A DNA stretch of 63,787 bases, taken from positions 1 to 63,787 of the forward strand of contig CABVDD010000006.1 of assembly GCA_902497095.1 (NCBI GenBank), in the 5' to 3' direction. The DNA comes from an uncultured Faecalicoccus sp. (GTDB lineage Bacteria; Bacillota_I; Bacilli_A; Erysipelotrichales; Erysipelotrichaceae). Made by a program: the position numbers and the translations under genes. The notes beneath the pieces were generated by a model. It had not been told where the DNA came from, did no database searches, and was given only the letters and a program-made list of their open reading frames with translations. This document shows, piece after piece, positions 24,884 through 34,032 of this stretch (its first letter is position 1; the number at the start of each line of letters is the position of its first letter).

Positions 24884-25374
24884 GGAGTAACCACCAGTCT
24901 AGGTTCTGAAGTTTCTGGCTCATCCTGCATGACAATACCACTTTGTTTATATTGTTTTAAAACAAAGAGTGTTTTAGTAGATAGAACATTTTCTACACAT
25001 GCGATTTTGTCAGAAACAAATCGAGCTACTTCAAACATGGTTTTACCACAAACCAGGCATAGAAAATCACAATCACCGCTCAAAAGATACATAGTTTCCA
25101 CTTCTGGATATTTGGCAATCAATAAAGCTGTTTTATCATAACCTTGGTTACGTTGCGGTGTACAGTTGACTTCGATATATGCCATTACTTTTTGATCACG
25201 TAAGGCCTTATTATAATTGATGACAGTATGATATCCGCAGATGATCTTATCTTCTTCCAGTTTTTGGATTTCTGCTTCTATGTTGTTTTTATCTTCGTTT
25301 AAAATATCCGCAAGATCTTGACTGGTCAGTCGGGCATTGTTTTCCAACAAGTCCAAAATTGCTGGCTGATTCAT
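24880..25374 (-). CDS. Lrp/AsnC-family regulator
   Basis: A 164-residue regulator with an N-terminal helix-turn-helix ('RLTSQDLADILNEDKNNIEAEI') and a C-terminal RAM domain ('VMAYIEVNCTPQ', 'YLLSGDCDFLCLV') that binds amino acids and drives oligomerisation. AAGGAGG is well placed before ATG 25374. It precedes an aminotransferase in the same operon, the usual arrangement for local control of amino acid metabolism. Confidence 0.92.
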   Translation of the reverse strand: MNQPAILDLLENNARLTSQDLADILNEDKNNIEAEIQKLEEDKIICGYHTVINYNKALRDQKVMAYIEVNCTPQRNQGYDKTALLIAKYPEVETMYLLSGDCDFLCLVCGKTMFEVARFVSDKIACVENVLSTKTLFVLKQYKQSGIVMQDEPETSEPRLVVTP

Positions 25375-25511
25375 AGATATTCCTCCTTAATTATAAATCT
25401 TATTTTAGCACAGAATGAAAGGGGTGTCTTTTGAAAATTGAAAAGGATTGAAACAAAAAGAAAAAGGGTTGAAAAATGCGATGAAATGAAGGGAATTGAA
25501 AGGTGGATACA

Positions 25512-25540
25512 TTGACAAAAGGGGCTTTTGTTTCTATAAT
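25512..25540 (+). promoter_or_regulatory. Consensus promoter of the GAPDH gene
   Basis: TTGACA (25512-25517), exactly 17 bp, TATAAT (25535-25540). This perfect sigma-70/SigA promoter fits strong constitutive expression. Confidence 0.92.
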
Positions 25541-25572
25541 AATGTTGTTAATTTAAAGGAGGATTTACTGAT

Positions 25573-26586
25573 ATGACAGTAAAAGTTGCAATCAACGGTT
25601 TTGGACGTATCGGACGTTTAGCATTCCGTCAGATGTTCGGTGCCGAAGGGTACGATGTTGTTGCTATCAACGACTTAACTAGCCCTAAAATGTTAGCTCA
25701 CCTATTAAAATATGACTCAACTCAGGGTACATATGAAAAAGCTGACACTGTAAGTGCTGGTGAAAACTCTATCACTGTTGATGGAAAAGAAATCACAATC
25801 TATGCAGAAGCTGATGCTTCTAAATTACCTTGGGGTGACCTTGGTGTAGATGTTGTTTTGGAATGTACAGGATTCTATACTTCTAAAGCAAAAGCTGAAG
25901 CTCATATTAAAGCCGGAGCTCGTAAAGTAGTTATCTCTGCTCCAGCTGGAAATGACCTTCCAACAATCGTTTACAATGTAAACCACAAAACTTTGAAACC
26001 AGAAGATACAGTTATTTCTGCTGCAAGCTGTACAACAAACTGCTTGGCACCAATGGCTGCTGCTTTGAACAACTTGGCACCAATCGAATCAGGTATCATG
26101 ACAACTGTTCATGCTTACACTGGTGACCAGATGACTTTGGATGGTCCTCAGCGTAAAGGTGATTTACGTCGTAGCCGTGCTGCTGCCGTAAACATCGTTC
26201 CTAACTCTACAGGTGCTGCCAAAGCTATCGGTTTGGTAATTCCTGAATTGAACGGAAAATTGATCGGTTCAGCTCAACGTGTTCCTACTCCTACAGGATC
26301 AACTACAATTTTAGTAGCTGTTGTTAAAGGAAAAGTTACAGTTGACGAAATCAATGCTGCTATGAAAGCCGCTTCTACTGAATCTTTCGGATATACTGAA
26401 GAACAATTAGTATCTAGCGACATCATCGGTATGCGTTACGGATCATTGTTTGATGCTACTCAGACTATGGCTCATGAAATGGAAAACGGAGATACTCAGG
26501 TACAGGTTGTATCTTGGTATGACAACGAAAACTCTTATACAAGCCAGATGGTTCGTACAATCAAATACTTCTCTGAATTAGGATAA
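25573..26586 (+). CDS. gap: Glyceraldehyde-3-phosphate dehydrogenase
   Basis: A canonical 337-residue GAPDH of glycolysis. 'NGFGRIGRLAFR' binds NAD, Cys153 in 'SAASCTTNCLAP' forms the thioacyl intermediate, and 'VSWYDNENSYTSQM' closes the C-terminal domain. Codon choice is visibly different from neighbours (many GCT, GTT, AAC, ATC), as in highly expressed genes. It is monocistronic, with a consensus promoter and a strong terminator. Confidence 0.98.
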   Translation: MTVKVAINGFGRIGRLAFRQMFGAEGYDVVAINDLTSPKMLAHLLKYDSTQGTYEKADTVSAGENSITVDGKEITIYAEADASKLPWGDLGVDVVLECTGFYTSKAKAEAHIKAGARKVVISAPAGNDLPTIVYNVNHKTLKPEDTVISAASCTTNCLAPMAAALNNLAPIESGIMTTVHAYTGDQMTLDGPQRKGDLRRSRAAAVNIVPNSTGAAKAIGLVIPELNGKLIGSAQRVPTPTGSTTILVAVVKGKVTVDEINAAMKAASTESFGYTEEQLVSSDIIGMRYGSLFDATQTMAHEMENGDTQVQVVSWYDNENSYTSQMVRTIKYFSELG

Positions 26587-26605
26587 GATTTGACTCGAGT
26601 TTAGG

Positions 26606-26633
26606 AAGACCTCTTTTACAGAGGTCTTTTTTT
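26606..26633 (+). terminator. Terminator after gap
   Basis: A perfect 9-bp stem (26606-26614 with 26620-26628), 5-nt loop and seven T. Confidence 0.92.
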
Positions 26634-26674
26634 ATACAAAGTAATGTTCTTCTTTAGATTTAACATAAATGTTG

Positions 26675-26700
26675 AACTATAAATCAAATGATTTATAGTT
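26675..26700. repeat. Perfect 12-bp inverted repeat
   Basis: AACTATAAATCA (26675-26686) and its exact complement (26689-26700) are only 2 bp apart, in the space between gap and the small ORF. It could be an operator or a cruciform site. It lacks a T-run. Confidence 0.7.
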
Positions 26701-26805
26701 TTAGTTAAACTTTTATTCATTACAACTTACAGAAGTTTTATTGTGCCATCCTTGAAATATAATGGGAAGTAAGGTATTCTAGATATGCATTAGAAGGTGA
26801 AAATT

Positions 26806-26964
26806 ATGCCATTAAAAGAACGGTTGACAAATGATGATCGAGATGAATTGAGCGAAGGTGTAGATGATTTAGATGCAGCATACATTCAGATGTTACAAGA
26901 TCAGGGAGTGGATGCTGATTTAGTAAAACAGTTTCGCGATTTAAGTCTTGAGACTAAAGATTGA
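26806..26964 (+). CDS. Small acidic protein of unknown function
   Basis: A 52-codon ORF starting at ATG 26806 after 'GAAGGTGAAAATT'. The product, beginning 'MPLKERLTNDDRDELSEG' and ending 'FRDLSLETKD', is acidic, has no membrane segment, and looks fully helical. TATAAT lies at 26758-26763, and a terminator follows directly, so it could be its own transcription unit or a leader to cysS. I recognise no family. Coding status rests on the start signal, composition and position. Confidence 0.55.
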   Translation: MPLKERLTNDDRDELSEGVDDLDAAYIQMLQDQGVDADLVKQFRDLSLETKD

Positions 26965-26968
26965 TTGT

Positions 26969-26994
26969 AACATAGACCTTGTCTATGTTTTTTT
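26969..26994 (+). terminator. Terminator between the small ORF and cysS
   Basis: A 9-bp stem (26969-26977 with 26981-26989), 3-nt loop and T-run, ending 17 bp before the cysS start. The ribosome binding site of cysS follows the T-run directly. Confidence 0.8.
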
Positions 26995-27011
26995 AGAAAG
27001 GACGAAAATAA

Positions 27012-28343
27012 ATGAATTTATATAACAGTTATACACAAAAAATAGAAGAGCTGAAGCCTATAGAACCGGGAAAAGTTTCTATGTATGTCTGTGGACCTAC
27101 TGTTTATAATGAACCACATGTAGGAAATGCCCGGCCTATCGTTGTATTTGATACGTTAAAAAAAGCACTGGAACTTCAGGGCTTGGATGTTATGTATGTG
27201 AGCAACTATACGGACGTTGATGATAAAATCATCAAGACTGCTTTAGAACAAAATGTGAGTGAAAAAGAAATTACAGATAAATATATTGAAGCTTATAATC
27301 GAGTGCGTACAGATTTACATGCCGATTTACCTGATGTAGCACCTCGAGTTACTGAGACAATGGATCAGATCATTGATTTTATCCAAAAGTTGATTGATCA
27401 TGGAGCAGCTTATCAAGTTGATGGCGATGTATATTTTCGAGTAAACAGTGATAAGACATATGGGGAGCTATCACATCAGAAAATGGAAGATTTGATGGTA
27501 GGTGCCCGTATTGATGAAAATGAGAAGAAAGAAAATCCGTTAGATTTTACATTGTGGAAAGAAACAGAACAAGGAATTCGCTGGGATTCTCCATGGTCTA
27601 AGGGGCGACCTGGATGGCATACCGAATGTGTTGTCATGATTCATAATGTTTTTAAAAAATCATTAATTGACATCCATGGCGGTGGCTTGGATTTGAAATT
27701 TCCACATCATGAAAATGAAATGGCTCAGTGCCAGATGTGTTCTCATACGCATTTGGCAAATATGTGGGTACATAATGGTATGATCAACATTCAAAATGAG
27801 AAAATGTCCAAATCATTAGGTAATGTATGGTGGGCCAAAGATTTAATTAAAGAACATGGTGGCAATACTGTTCGTTGGATGATGATTTCAGTACATTATC
27901 GTTCACCGTTAAATCTAAATGAAGAAGCGATTACTTCTTCTAAAAAAGAACTGCAAAAGATTCAGACAGCTTATAAACAAGCTAATGTGCAATTACAGCT
28001 GCAGAATGTACAAAGCGAAGATATAGATTCAGAAAGTTTACAGGCATTTATTGATGCATTAAATGATGATTTAAATACACCAAATGCGATTTCTGTAGTT
28101 CATGAAGTGATCAAAAAGATCAATCAATCTTTACGAGCACGTCCATTTGACGGATCCAAAGTAGCATCTTTAAAAAATGCATTAGAAAAGATGTTATGGG
28201 TCTTGGGAATTCAGTTGGATTCTGTACTTCTTGATGATCAAGATAAAGAAATGTATGCTGCATGGCGTAATGCGGTAAAAGAAAAAGATTTTGAGAATGC
28301 GGATGTTTATCGTTCGAAACTACAGGAAAAAGGAATTTTGTAA
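27012..28343 (+). CDS. cysS: Cysteinyl-tRNA synthetase
   Basis: A 443-residue class I synthetase that charges tRNA-Cys. 'CGPTVYNEPHVGNARP' includes the zinc Cys and the HIGH-like HVGN motif, 'GWHTECVVM' and 'FPHHENEMAQC' supply further zinc ligands, and 'KMSKSLGN' is the KMSKS loop. It starts the conserved cysS-mrnC-rlmB-sigma block of Bacillota and shares a base with mrnC. No T-box leader was recognised upstream. Confidence 0.97.
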   Translation: MNLYNSYTQKIEELKPIEPGKVSMYVCGPTVYNEPHVGNARPIVVFDTLKKALELQGLDVMYVSNYTDVDDKIIKTALEQNVSEKEITDKYIEAYNRVRTDLHADLPDVAPRVTETMDQIIDFIQKLIDHGAAYQVDGDVYFRVNSDKTYGELSHQKMEDLMVGARIDENEKKENPLDFTLWKETEQGIRWDSPWSKGRPGWHTECVVMIHNVFKKSLIDIHGGGLDLKFPHHENEMAQCQMCSHTHLANMWVHNGMINIQNEKMSKSLGNVWWAKDLIKEHGGNTVRWMMISVHYRSPLNLNEEAITSSKKELQKIQTAYKQANVQLQLQNVQSEDIDSESLQAFIDALNDDLNTPNAISVVHEVIKKINQSLRARPFDGSKVASLKNALEKMLWVLGIQLDSVLLDDQDKEMYAAWRNAVKEKDFENADVYRSKLQEKGIL

Positions 28344-28729
28344 TGGAAATTGTAACGCATAATGCGACAAGTCTTGCCTGGATAGGAGATGCCTTGATGA
28401 GTCTTCGTGTGCGTAAGCACTTGATAGATAAAGGGTATCAAAAAGCAGATATTTTACAAAAGAAAAGTGCAAAGATCTGCAGTGCCAAAGGGCAGGCTAA
28501 CATATTGGATACAATGGTGGCAGAAAATTTCTTTACCAAAGAGGAAGAAAAAATACTTCATCGAGGAAGAAATGCAACGATACATTCAAAGGCTAAAAAT
28601 GCGGATGGACAAACGTATTTAAAAGCAACAGCATTAGAAGCTTTGTTGGGATATTTGTATATGTATGATCATCCGCAACGACTTGCGCAGTGTCTGGATA
28701 AAATTATTGAAAAAGGAGATTCTTTATGA
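28343..28729 (+). CDS. mrnC: Mini-ribonuclease III
   Basis: A 128-residue RNase III catalytic domain without the double-stranded RNA binding domain. 'LAWIGDALMSLRVRKHLI' holds the catalytic Asp, and 'ATALEALLGYLYMY' the paired Glu. The Bacillus homologue matures 23S rRNA ends. Overlaps of 1 bp with cysS and 4 bp with rlmB show tight coupling. Confidence 0.95.
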   Translation: MEIVTHNATSLAWIGDALMSLRVRKHLIDKGYQKADILQKKSAKICSAKGQANILDTMVAENFFTKEEEKILHRGRNATIHSKAKNADGQTYLKATALEALLGYLYMYDHPQRLAQCLDKIIEKGDSL

Positions 28730-29439
28730 TTGTCTATGGAAAAAATGTATTTACCCAACTGGAAGAGAATCCGGATTCAATTTTAAAAATATATGTACAG
28801 AAAGGACTTCGTGATCAGCGTTTTCTACAACGTGTACAGCAGTTGAATAAAAAAATACGTGTTGTATCTCGAGATCAGTTGGATGCATTATCTAAAGGGG
28901 CCAATCATAATGGAATCGTTATTGAAGTTAAAGAAATACCGACTTATGATTTAAAACAGATTTTAAATCATGCCAAACAACCAGGTTTGCTTGTTGCTTT
29001 GGATGGCATCCAAGATCCTCATAATTTAGGTGCAATTTTGCGCAGTTGTGATTGCACAGGGGTAGATGGTGTCATTCTTTGTAAGCATAATAGCGTAGGA
29101 TTAACACCGGCGGCGATAAAAGCAAGTACGGGCGCTGCTTATACGATCCCTGTTTGTACCGTTACAAATTTGAAAAATGCTTTGCAGGAATGTAAAGAAA
29201 ATGGATATTGGGTCATAGGCAGTGATATGGAAAAGGCTCGTGATTATCGTCAGGGAATTTATGATGTGCCCGTTGTTTTAGTTATTGGTTCCGAAGGAAA
29301 AGGTATTTCTAATTTAGTAAAGAAGCAATGTGACTACATGGTAAAATTGCCGATGGAAGGTAAAATATCTTCTCTAAATGCAAGTGTAGCTTGTGCTGTG
29401 CTTTTATATGAAATTCATAGTGTAAGACATCCTTTGTAA
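28726..29439 (+). CDS. rlmB: 23S rRNA 2'-O-ribose methyltransferase, SpoU/TrmH family
   Basis: A 237-residue SPOUT enzyme that uses S-adenosylmethionine. The N-terminal substrate domain is followed by motif 1 'QDPHNLGAILRSC', motif 2 'VIGSEGKGIS' and motif 3 'KISSLNASVACAVLLYE', which form the trefoil knot. Methylation of G2251 in 23S rRNA is the usual task in this gene position. ATGA overlap with mrnC. Confidence 0.93.
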   Translation: MIVYGKNVFTQLEENPDSILKIYVQKGLRDQRFLQRVQQLNKKIRVVSRDQLDALSKGANHNGIVIEVKEIPTYDLKQILNHAKQPGLLVALDGIQDPHNLGAILRSCDCTGVDGVILCKHNSVGLTPAAIKASTGAAYTIPVCTVTNLKNALQECKENGYWVIGSDMEKARDYRQGIYDVPVVLVIGSEGKGISNLVKKQCDYMVKLPMEGKISSLNASVACAVLLYEIHSVRHPL

Positions 29440-29466
29440 TTTCTTTTTTGCTCTGGAAAGGGCAAA

Positions 29467-30063
29467 ATGAAGAAAAATATTCATTTTTTGATTTATTTAT
29501 TTTTTATCAAAGATGAGGAAGCATTTGGCTATCTTCGTGAAATTTATCAGCCGATGGTAAATACGATCATTTGTAATTCTAATGTTAGCAAAGACGGACA
29601 TCAATTAAATCGATGGGACATGTTGGCAATAGCAGATACTATTTTATTGAAATGTCTTTATTTATTTCAAATAGGCAGACATTTTAGCTTTACAGCTTTT
29701 TATAAACGTGTATTGATGAATGAATTTAAAGATGTTTATCGAGTAACTTCTCGACAGCGAATCCCAGATACATATCAACATGTTTATTTAGATTCAAAGA
29801 TCAAAGAGGAAGAAGGAAGCTATTTTGTAGATCAAACGATAGTATCGTTAGATCCTACTCATAAAATGGTAATGGGTTCGATCATGGCAAAAATGTATTT
29901 GGATTTGATTTTGCCAAAACTGAATCCTACACAAAGAAAGATATTTTTATTGCGATTAAAGGGATATAGAAGAATTGATATTTGTAATAATTTAAAAATA
30001 TCGAAGCAGCGTTATGATTATACGATAAAGAAAGTCAAAGCTTATTTACAAGAAGTTATGTAA
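29467..30063 (+). CDS. Sigma-70-family RNA polymerase sigma factor in the sigH position
   Basis: A 198-residue protein with a region-2-like stretch ('RWDMLAIADTILLKCLYLF' to 'FKDVYR') and a region-4 helix-turn-helix ('LNPTQRKIFLLRLKGYRR', 'LKISKQRYDYTIKKV'). It is very divergent and lacks a clear region 3. Behind cysS-mrnC-rlmB, Bacillota normally carry sigH (spo0H), so this is probably the local descendant, with control of competence-like or stationary-phase genes as a possibility. It may be a degenerate or anti-sigma-responsive form. Function inferred from position. Confidence 0.65.
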   Translation: MKKNIHFLIYLFFIKDEEAFGYLREIYQPMVNTIICNSNVSKDGHQLNRWDMLAIADTILLKCLYLFQIGRHFSFTAFYKRVLMNEFKDVYRVTSRQRIPDTYQHVYLDSKIKEEEGSYFVDQTIVSLDPTHKMVMGSIMAKMYLDLILPKLNPTQRKIFLLRLKGYRRIDICNNLKISKQRYDYTIKKVKAYLQEVM

Positions 30064-30064
30064 G

Positions 30065-30092
30065 AGAATTCCGGATCTGGAATTCTTTTTTT
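30065..30092 (+). terminator. Terminator after the sigma-like gene
   Basis: An 8-bp stem (30065-30072 with 30079-30086), 6-nt loop and seven T. Confidence 0.88.
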
Positions 30093-30169
30093 GTCTGAAA
30101 AAACTTTTCTGAAAAAATTTACAAATTATGCTAGATTATAAAACAAATATGAACTATAATTTATATATG

Positions 30170-30231
30170 AATTGAAAATATTTCTATTTTTTTACATATT
30201 ATTTGACTTATTTTCAATTTTAGTCTTTTAT
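30170..30231 (+). promoter_or_regulatory. Candidate opp promoter with inverted repeat
   Basis: A perfect 11-bp inverted repeat AATTGAAAATA (30170-30180) / TATTTTCAATT (30209-30219) surrounds TTGACT (30203-30208). A -10-like TTTTAT lies 17 bp further (30226-30231). The repeat would suit a nutritional repressor of the opp operon. Confidence 0.4.
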
Positions 30232-30351
30232 CTGAAGGCTGGTGTAACATGTATGTTTATTTTGACTGGCTTACGGATAGCAACAAATATAAAAAGCATG
30301 AATTTGTACCACAAGATGGTTTTTTAATGCTAATCATTCAAGGAGGAAGTT

Positions 30352-32055
30352 ATGAAAGAAAGAAGAATGATTGCTGGTTTAGCATCTTTTGCTATGGCAA
30401 CGACATTGGTTGCCTGCTCTTCCGGTTCTTCAGGCAAAGATCAAACGCTGAAAGTGGGAGTGAATCAGGAATTAAATGGTGTGTTTAGTCCTGCCTATTA
30501 TAGTAGTAGTTATGATAATTATGCGATTGATTTAGTTTATGAAGGTTTATTAGGCTATAACGCTGATAACGAGCTAGAGCCAGAATTAGCACAAGACATG
30601 CCGGAAATTAGCGATGGTGGATTGACTTTTACTTTTAAGATTCGTGAAGGTGCTAAATTTTCCGATGGTACACCGGTTACCAGTAAAGATGTTAAGTATA
30701 GCTTTACGATTTTGGCAGATCCTAGTTATACAGGTCGATTTGCCATGAATGCGGAAAATATCGTTGGTTATGAAGAATACAATCAAGGGGATGCTACAGA
30801 ACTGACAGGTATTGAAACACCCGATGATGAAACAATTATCATTCATGCGAAAAAGCCGCGTATAGATAATTTAGTAACTTTTGGCGATAGTGTAAGGATC
30901 ATGAGCGCAAACCAGTTTGATTATAAAAAAGGCGATACAAGTGAAATTGAATCTAATACCAGTGATATGTTAGGTAGCGGTCCTTATAAATTAAACTCTT
31001 ATGATAAGGCTTCAGGTGCTTCTTTTGTTCGTAATGAAAACTATGAAGCTAAAGATGGAGAATATTCTGTTGAAAAAATTATTATCAAGACAACAGATGC
31101 ACAGACAGAAATGGATGAATTAAAATCCGGAAGTGTTGATCTTTTGGCACAGACCATTGAACAACAGAAAATTGGTGCAGCATCAAAAGATGACAATTTG
31201 ACATATAATTCATATTTCCGTGCCGGTGAAGGGTTTATTGGATTTAATACAGTTTCAGGTCATACAACGTCCGATAATACTGTTCGCCAAGCTTTATCTT
31301 ATGCAACCGATCGACAATCTTTTGTAGATAGCTACTTCAAATTTGAAGATGCTTCGGATGAAGTCGTAGAAAACACTAAATTGGGCTATGTTCCTGATGT
31401 GTATTGGAATCCCGTATCAGAAAATTTAGGTGAGTATGTCCGTGGTGAAAAATCGGTAGATGGTTTAATCAGTTATAACTTTGATACGGAAAAGGCAAAA
31501 TCAATTTTGGAAGAAGCAGGTTGGAAAGTTGGAGACGATGGATATCGCTATAAAGATGGAACGAAACTAGAGGTAAAATGGATGTTGTCCAAAGATAACT
31601 CTGTGCTAGATACGTTAATTCCAATGGTTCAAAAGTCTTGGAAAGAAATTGGCGTTGATTTAAAACAGACAACAGTGGATTTCAATACGTTGTTGGATAC
31701 AGTAAGTAATCCGGAAAAATCTTCTGAATGGGATGTCTTCTTTATGGCTACAGGTTATACCGGTCTACAAGATACAGATGCCAATAACTACTATGGTAAT
31801 TCACCAGATAACTATGTACAAATTCATGACGAACAGTTAGATAAATATTTGTATGACGGTATGTATACCAATGATAATGAGGTGTCTAAAGATAATTATT
31901 TAAAGGCTATGGAACGTGCTTCGCAATTGGATGCATGGTTCCCATTATATGGAAATCAATATTTTGATCTTTATAATAAACGTGTAAAGAACTTAAATAC
32001 ATCTTCAGTACATAGCTGGGCACAGGCAATGGACCAAGTAAGTCTTGAAAACTAA
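30352..32055 (+). CDS. oppA: Oligopeptide-binding lipoprotein of an ABC importer
   Basis: A 567-residue family 5 solute-binding protein. The lipobox LVAC (Cys22) anchors it outside the membrane. 'YEGLLGYNADNELEPELAQ', 'FKIREGAKFSDGTPVTSKDV' and 'GSGPYKLNSY' are typical of OppA/DppA proteins, which hand peptides to the OppBC channel. AAGGAGG stands before ATG 30352. It is the first gene of oppABCDF; a hairpin behind it may raise its level above the others. Confidence 0.95.
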   Translation: MKERRMIAGLASFAMATTLVACSSGSSGKDQTLKVGVNQELNGVFSPAYYSSSYDNYAIDLVYEGLLGYNADNELEPELAQDMPEISDGGLTFTFKIREGAKFSDGTPVTSKDVKYSFTILADPSYTGRFAMNAENIVGYEEYNQGDATELTGIETPDDETIIIHAKKPRIDNLVTFGDSVRIMSANQFDYKKGDTSEIESNTSDMLGSGPYKLNSYDKASGASFVRNENYEAKDGEYSVEKIIIKTTDAQTEMDELKSGSVDLLAQTIEQQKIGAASKDDNLTYNSYFRAGEGFIGFNTVSGHTTSDNTVRQALSYATDRQSFVDSYFKFEDASDEVVENTKLGYVPDVYWNPVSENLGEYVRGEKSVDGLISYNFDTEKAKSILEEAGWKVGDDGYRYKDGTKLEVKWMLSKDNSVLDTLIPMVQKSWKEIGVDLKQTTVDFNTLLDTVSNPEKSSEWDVFFMATGYTGLQDTDANNYYGNSPDNYVQIHDEQLDKYLYDGMYTNDNEVSKDNYLKAMERASQLDAWFPLYGNQYFDLYNKRVKNLNTSSVHSWAQAMDQVSLEN

Positions 32056-32063
32056 ACTAAAGG

Positions 32064-32093
32064 AGAAGAGCAAGCCTTTTGACTTGCTCTTCT
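32064..32093 (+). terminator. Hairpin between oppA and oppB
   Basis: A perfect 11-bp stem (32064-32074 with 32083-32093), 8-nt loop, without a pure T-run. It may be a leaky terminator or a 3'-end stabiliser for oppA mRNA. Confidence 0.65.
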
Positions 32094-32117
32094 ATTTATA
32101 CGTAAGGAGGCAGTCAA

Positions 32118-33101
32118 ATGATTAAATATATACTCAAGCGACTTGTGGTTTTATTACCAGTTTTATTGGTGATTTCCATTGTGATTTTCGGGACGGTTAA
32201 AGCCATGCCTGGAGATGAAGTGACCGCATATTTTGGAGCTGGTTCTAGAGCAACTGAAGAACAACGGGAACAGGTTCGTGAAAGATTGGGATTAGATAAA
32301 AGTCTTCCGGAACAATATGTACGATGGTTAGGGCGTGTTGTAACGGGTGATTTAGGAAATTCTGTTTCGTTAAAAAAGCCGGTAGCGGATGTTATCGGGC
32401 CTTATGTTTGGAATACATTTTATCTTAATGCACTTTCATTGATTATTTCACTGTTGTTTGCGATTCCTATAGGTATACGACAAGCTGTAAAAAAAGGATC
32501 TTTTTTTGATAACTTCTGGTCGGTATTTTCATTATTGGGAATTTCAGTACCGACTTTCTTTTTTGCCATGATTTTGATTTTCTTTATTGGAAATAATGTT
32601 CCAGGTATGCCAATCAATGGAATGTACGATCCAATGTTGAAATCATTTGGATATTCTTCGGTATTTCAGATGTTTGGTGATGTAGCAGTACATTCAATTT
32701 TACCGGTGACAGTTTTAGCTTTTAGTAATTTCGCAACGTTTTCAAGATATGTGCGCAATTCCATGGTGGAAGTCATTAACATGGATTATATTCGTACGGC
32801 ACGCTCTAAAGGATTAAAAGAAAAAGTTGTCATTTATCGACATGCGTTTAAGAATGCACGAATTCCTCTTGTGACGTTGTTGGGATTATATATTCCATCA
32901 TTATTTTAAGGTGCAGTTATTCTGGAAACGGTATTTGTATGGCCGGGTATTGGAAAGGTATTGATTGACTCCATTAATAATCGAGACACCTCATTAGCGA
33001 TGGCCTGCCTTATTTTCAGTGCTGTGTTGATGGTCTTGGGAAATTTATTAGCAGATATTGCTTATTCTTTTGTCGATCCAAGAATCAAAGTAGAGGAATA
33101 G
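32118..33101 (+). pseudogene. oppB: Oligopeptide permease OppB with in-frame stop
   Basis: The frame runs 327 codons but is cut by TAA at 32907-32909, after 'LGLYIPSLF'. Translation in the same frame then continues without further interruption for 63 residues: 'GAVILETVFVWPGIGKVL' up to 'SFVDPRIKVEE', the conserved C-terminal end of OppB/DppB. So a single base change (for example TCA or TTA to TAA) explains the break. The missing part holds the last membrane helices, so the importer should be impaired unless the stop is read through or is a sequencing error. Before it stands the intact EAA-type loop 'TARSKGLKEKVVIYRHAFKN'. Confidence 0.85.
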
Positions 33102-33111
33102 AGGTGCTTGT

Positions 33112-34023
33112 ATGAAGAAAAAACAAAATATCGTCTTAGAAAATGGAGAACATATAGATGTTGTTGGGCCTTGGACTCTAGCATGGCGGCGTTTTAAGGC
33201 TAATCGCATTGCGATGGCTGGTCTGATTATTTTTTTAACGATTTTAATTTCCGTGATCTTGATTCCTATCATTATGAATATAGATGTCAATGATTATGAT
33301 CTTTCAAATACCAATCTAGGACCTAGTGCACAACATCTTTTGGGAACGGATAAACAAGGACGCGACGTATTCTTCCGCTTGTTTTTAGGTGGAAGGATTT
33401 CTATCTTTGTAGGTATCTTAGCTGCTGCTTTTACTGTGATTCTAGGTTCTATTGTTGGAGGAATAGCTGGTTTTTATGGCGGACGAATTGATAACTTTTT
33501 GATGCGTTTTACCGAAGTCGTATATTCTTTGCCTTTTATCCCAATGATTCTTGCGGTTTCTTTTATCATGTTATGGGTGCCGCAGGAACAAAAACTTTTA
33601 GTAGTAGCTTTGATCATAGGCGCTCTTTCCTGGCCTGGCTTGGCAAGGCTTGTTCGAGGACAGATTTTAACATTGCGTGAACAAGAGTTTATGCAGGCTT
33701 GTGAGGCTTTAGGATTATCGGATTTTTCCAAGATTTTTAAGCATTTGATGCCTAATGTATTTTCATTGATTATTGTCAATGCGACTTTAGGAATGGCCAG
33801 TGCTATCTTGACCGAAGCTGGATTGTCTTTTTTAGGCATGGGTGTACAGGCACCAACGCCGAGCTGGGGAAATTTGATGAACCTGGCACGAGAATCACAA
33901 ATATTTTTAAATTATCCATGGCAATGGGCACCGGCGGGTATCATGTGTCTTTTAACGGTTATTTCTATCAACTTGATTGGTGAAGGAATTCGAGATGCTT
34001 TTGATCCAAAGGCATTACGATAG
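33112..34023 (+). CDS. oppC: Oligopeptide ABC transporter permease OppC
   Basis: A 303-residue permease with an N-terminal cytosolic segment, six membrane helices and the EAA loop 'QACEALGLSDFSKIFKHLMPN', which docks on the ATPases. 'LLGTDKQGRDVFFRLFLGGR' is the DppC/OppC signature. It pairs with OppB to form the membrane channel. It starts 10 bp after the natural end of oppB and is intact. Confidence 0.95.
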   Translation: MKKKQNIVLENGEHIDVVGPWTLAWRRFKANRIAMAGLIIFLTILISVILIPIIMNIDVNDYDLSNTNLGPSAQHLLGTDKQGRDVFFRLFLGGRISIFVGILAAAFTVILGSIVGGIAGFYGGRIDNFLMRFTEVVYSLPFIPMILAVSFIMLWVPQEQKLLVVALIIGALSWPGLARLVRGQILTLREQEFMQACEALGLSDFSKIFKHLMPNVFSLIIVNATLGMASAILTEAGLSFLGMGVQAPTPSWGNLMNLARESQIFLNYPWQWAPAGIMCLLTVISINLIGEGIRDAFDPKALR

Positions 34024-34032
34024 GAGGTTTGC

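Noticed and set aside
26587..27011. T-box or other tRNA-sensing leader for cysS
   Set aside because: No T-box consensus or specifier stem was visible; the region holds a small ORF and a simple terminator.
30249..30488. ORF of 79 codons before and into oppA
   Set aside because: It overlaps the oppA start in another frame, its second half is a shifted copy of oppA sequence, and it has no ribosome binding site.
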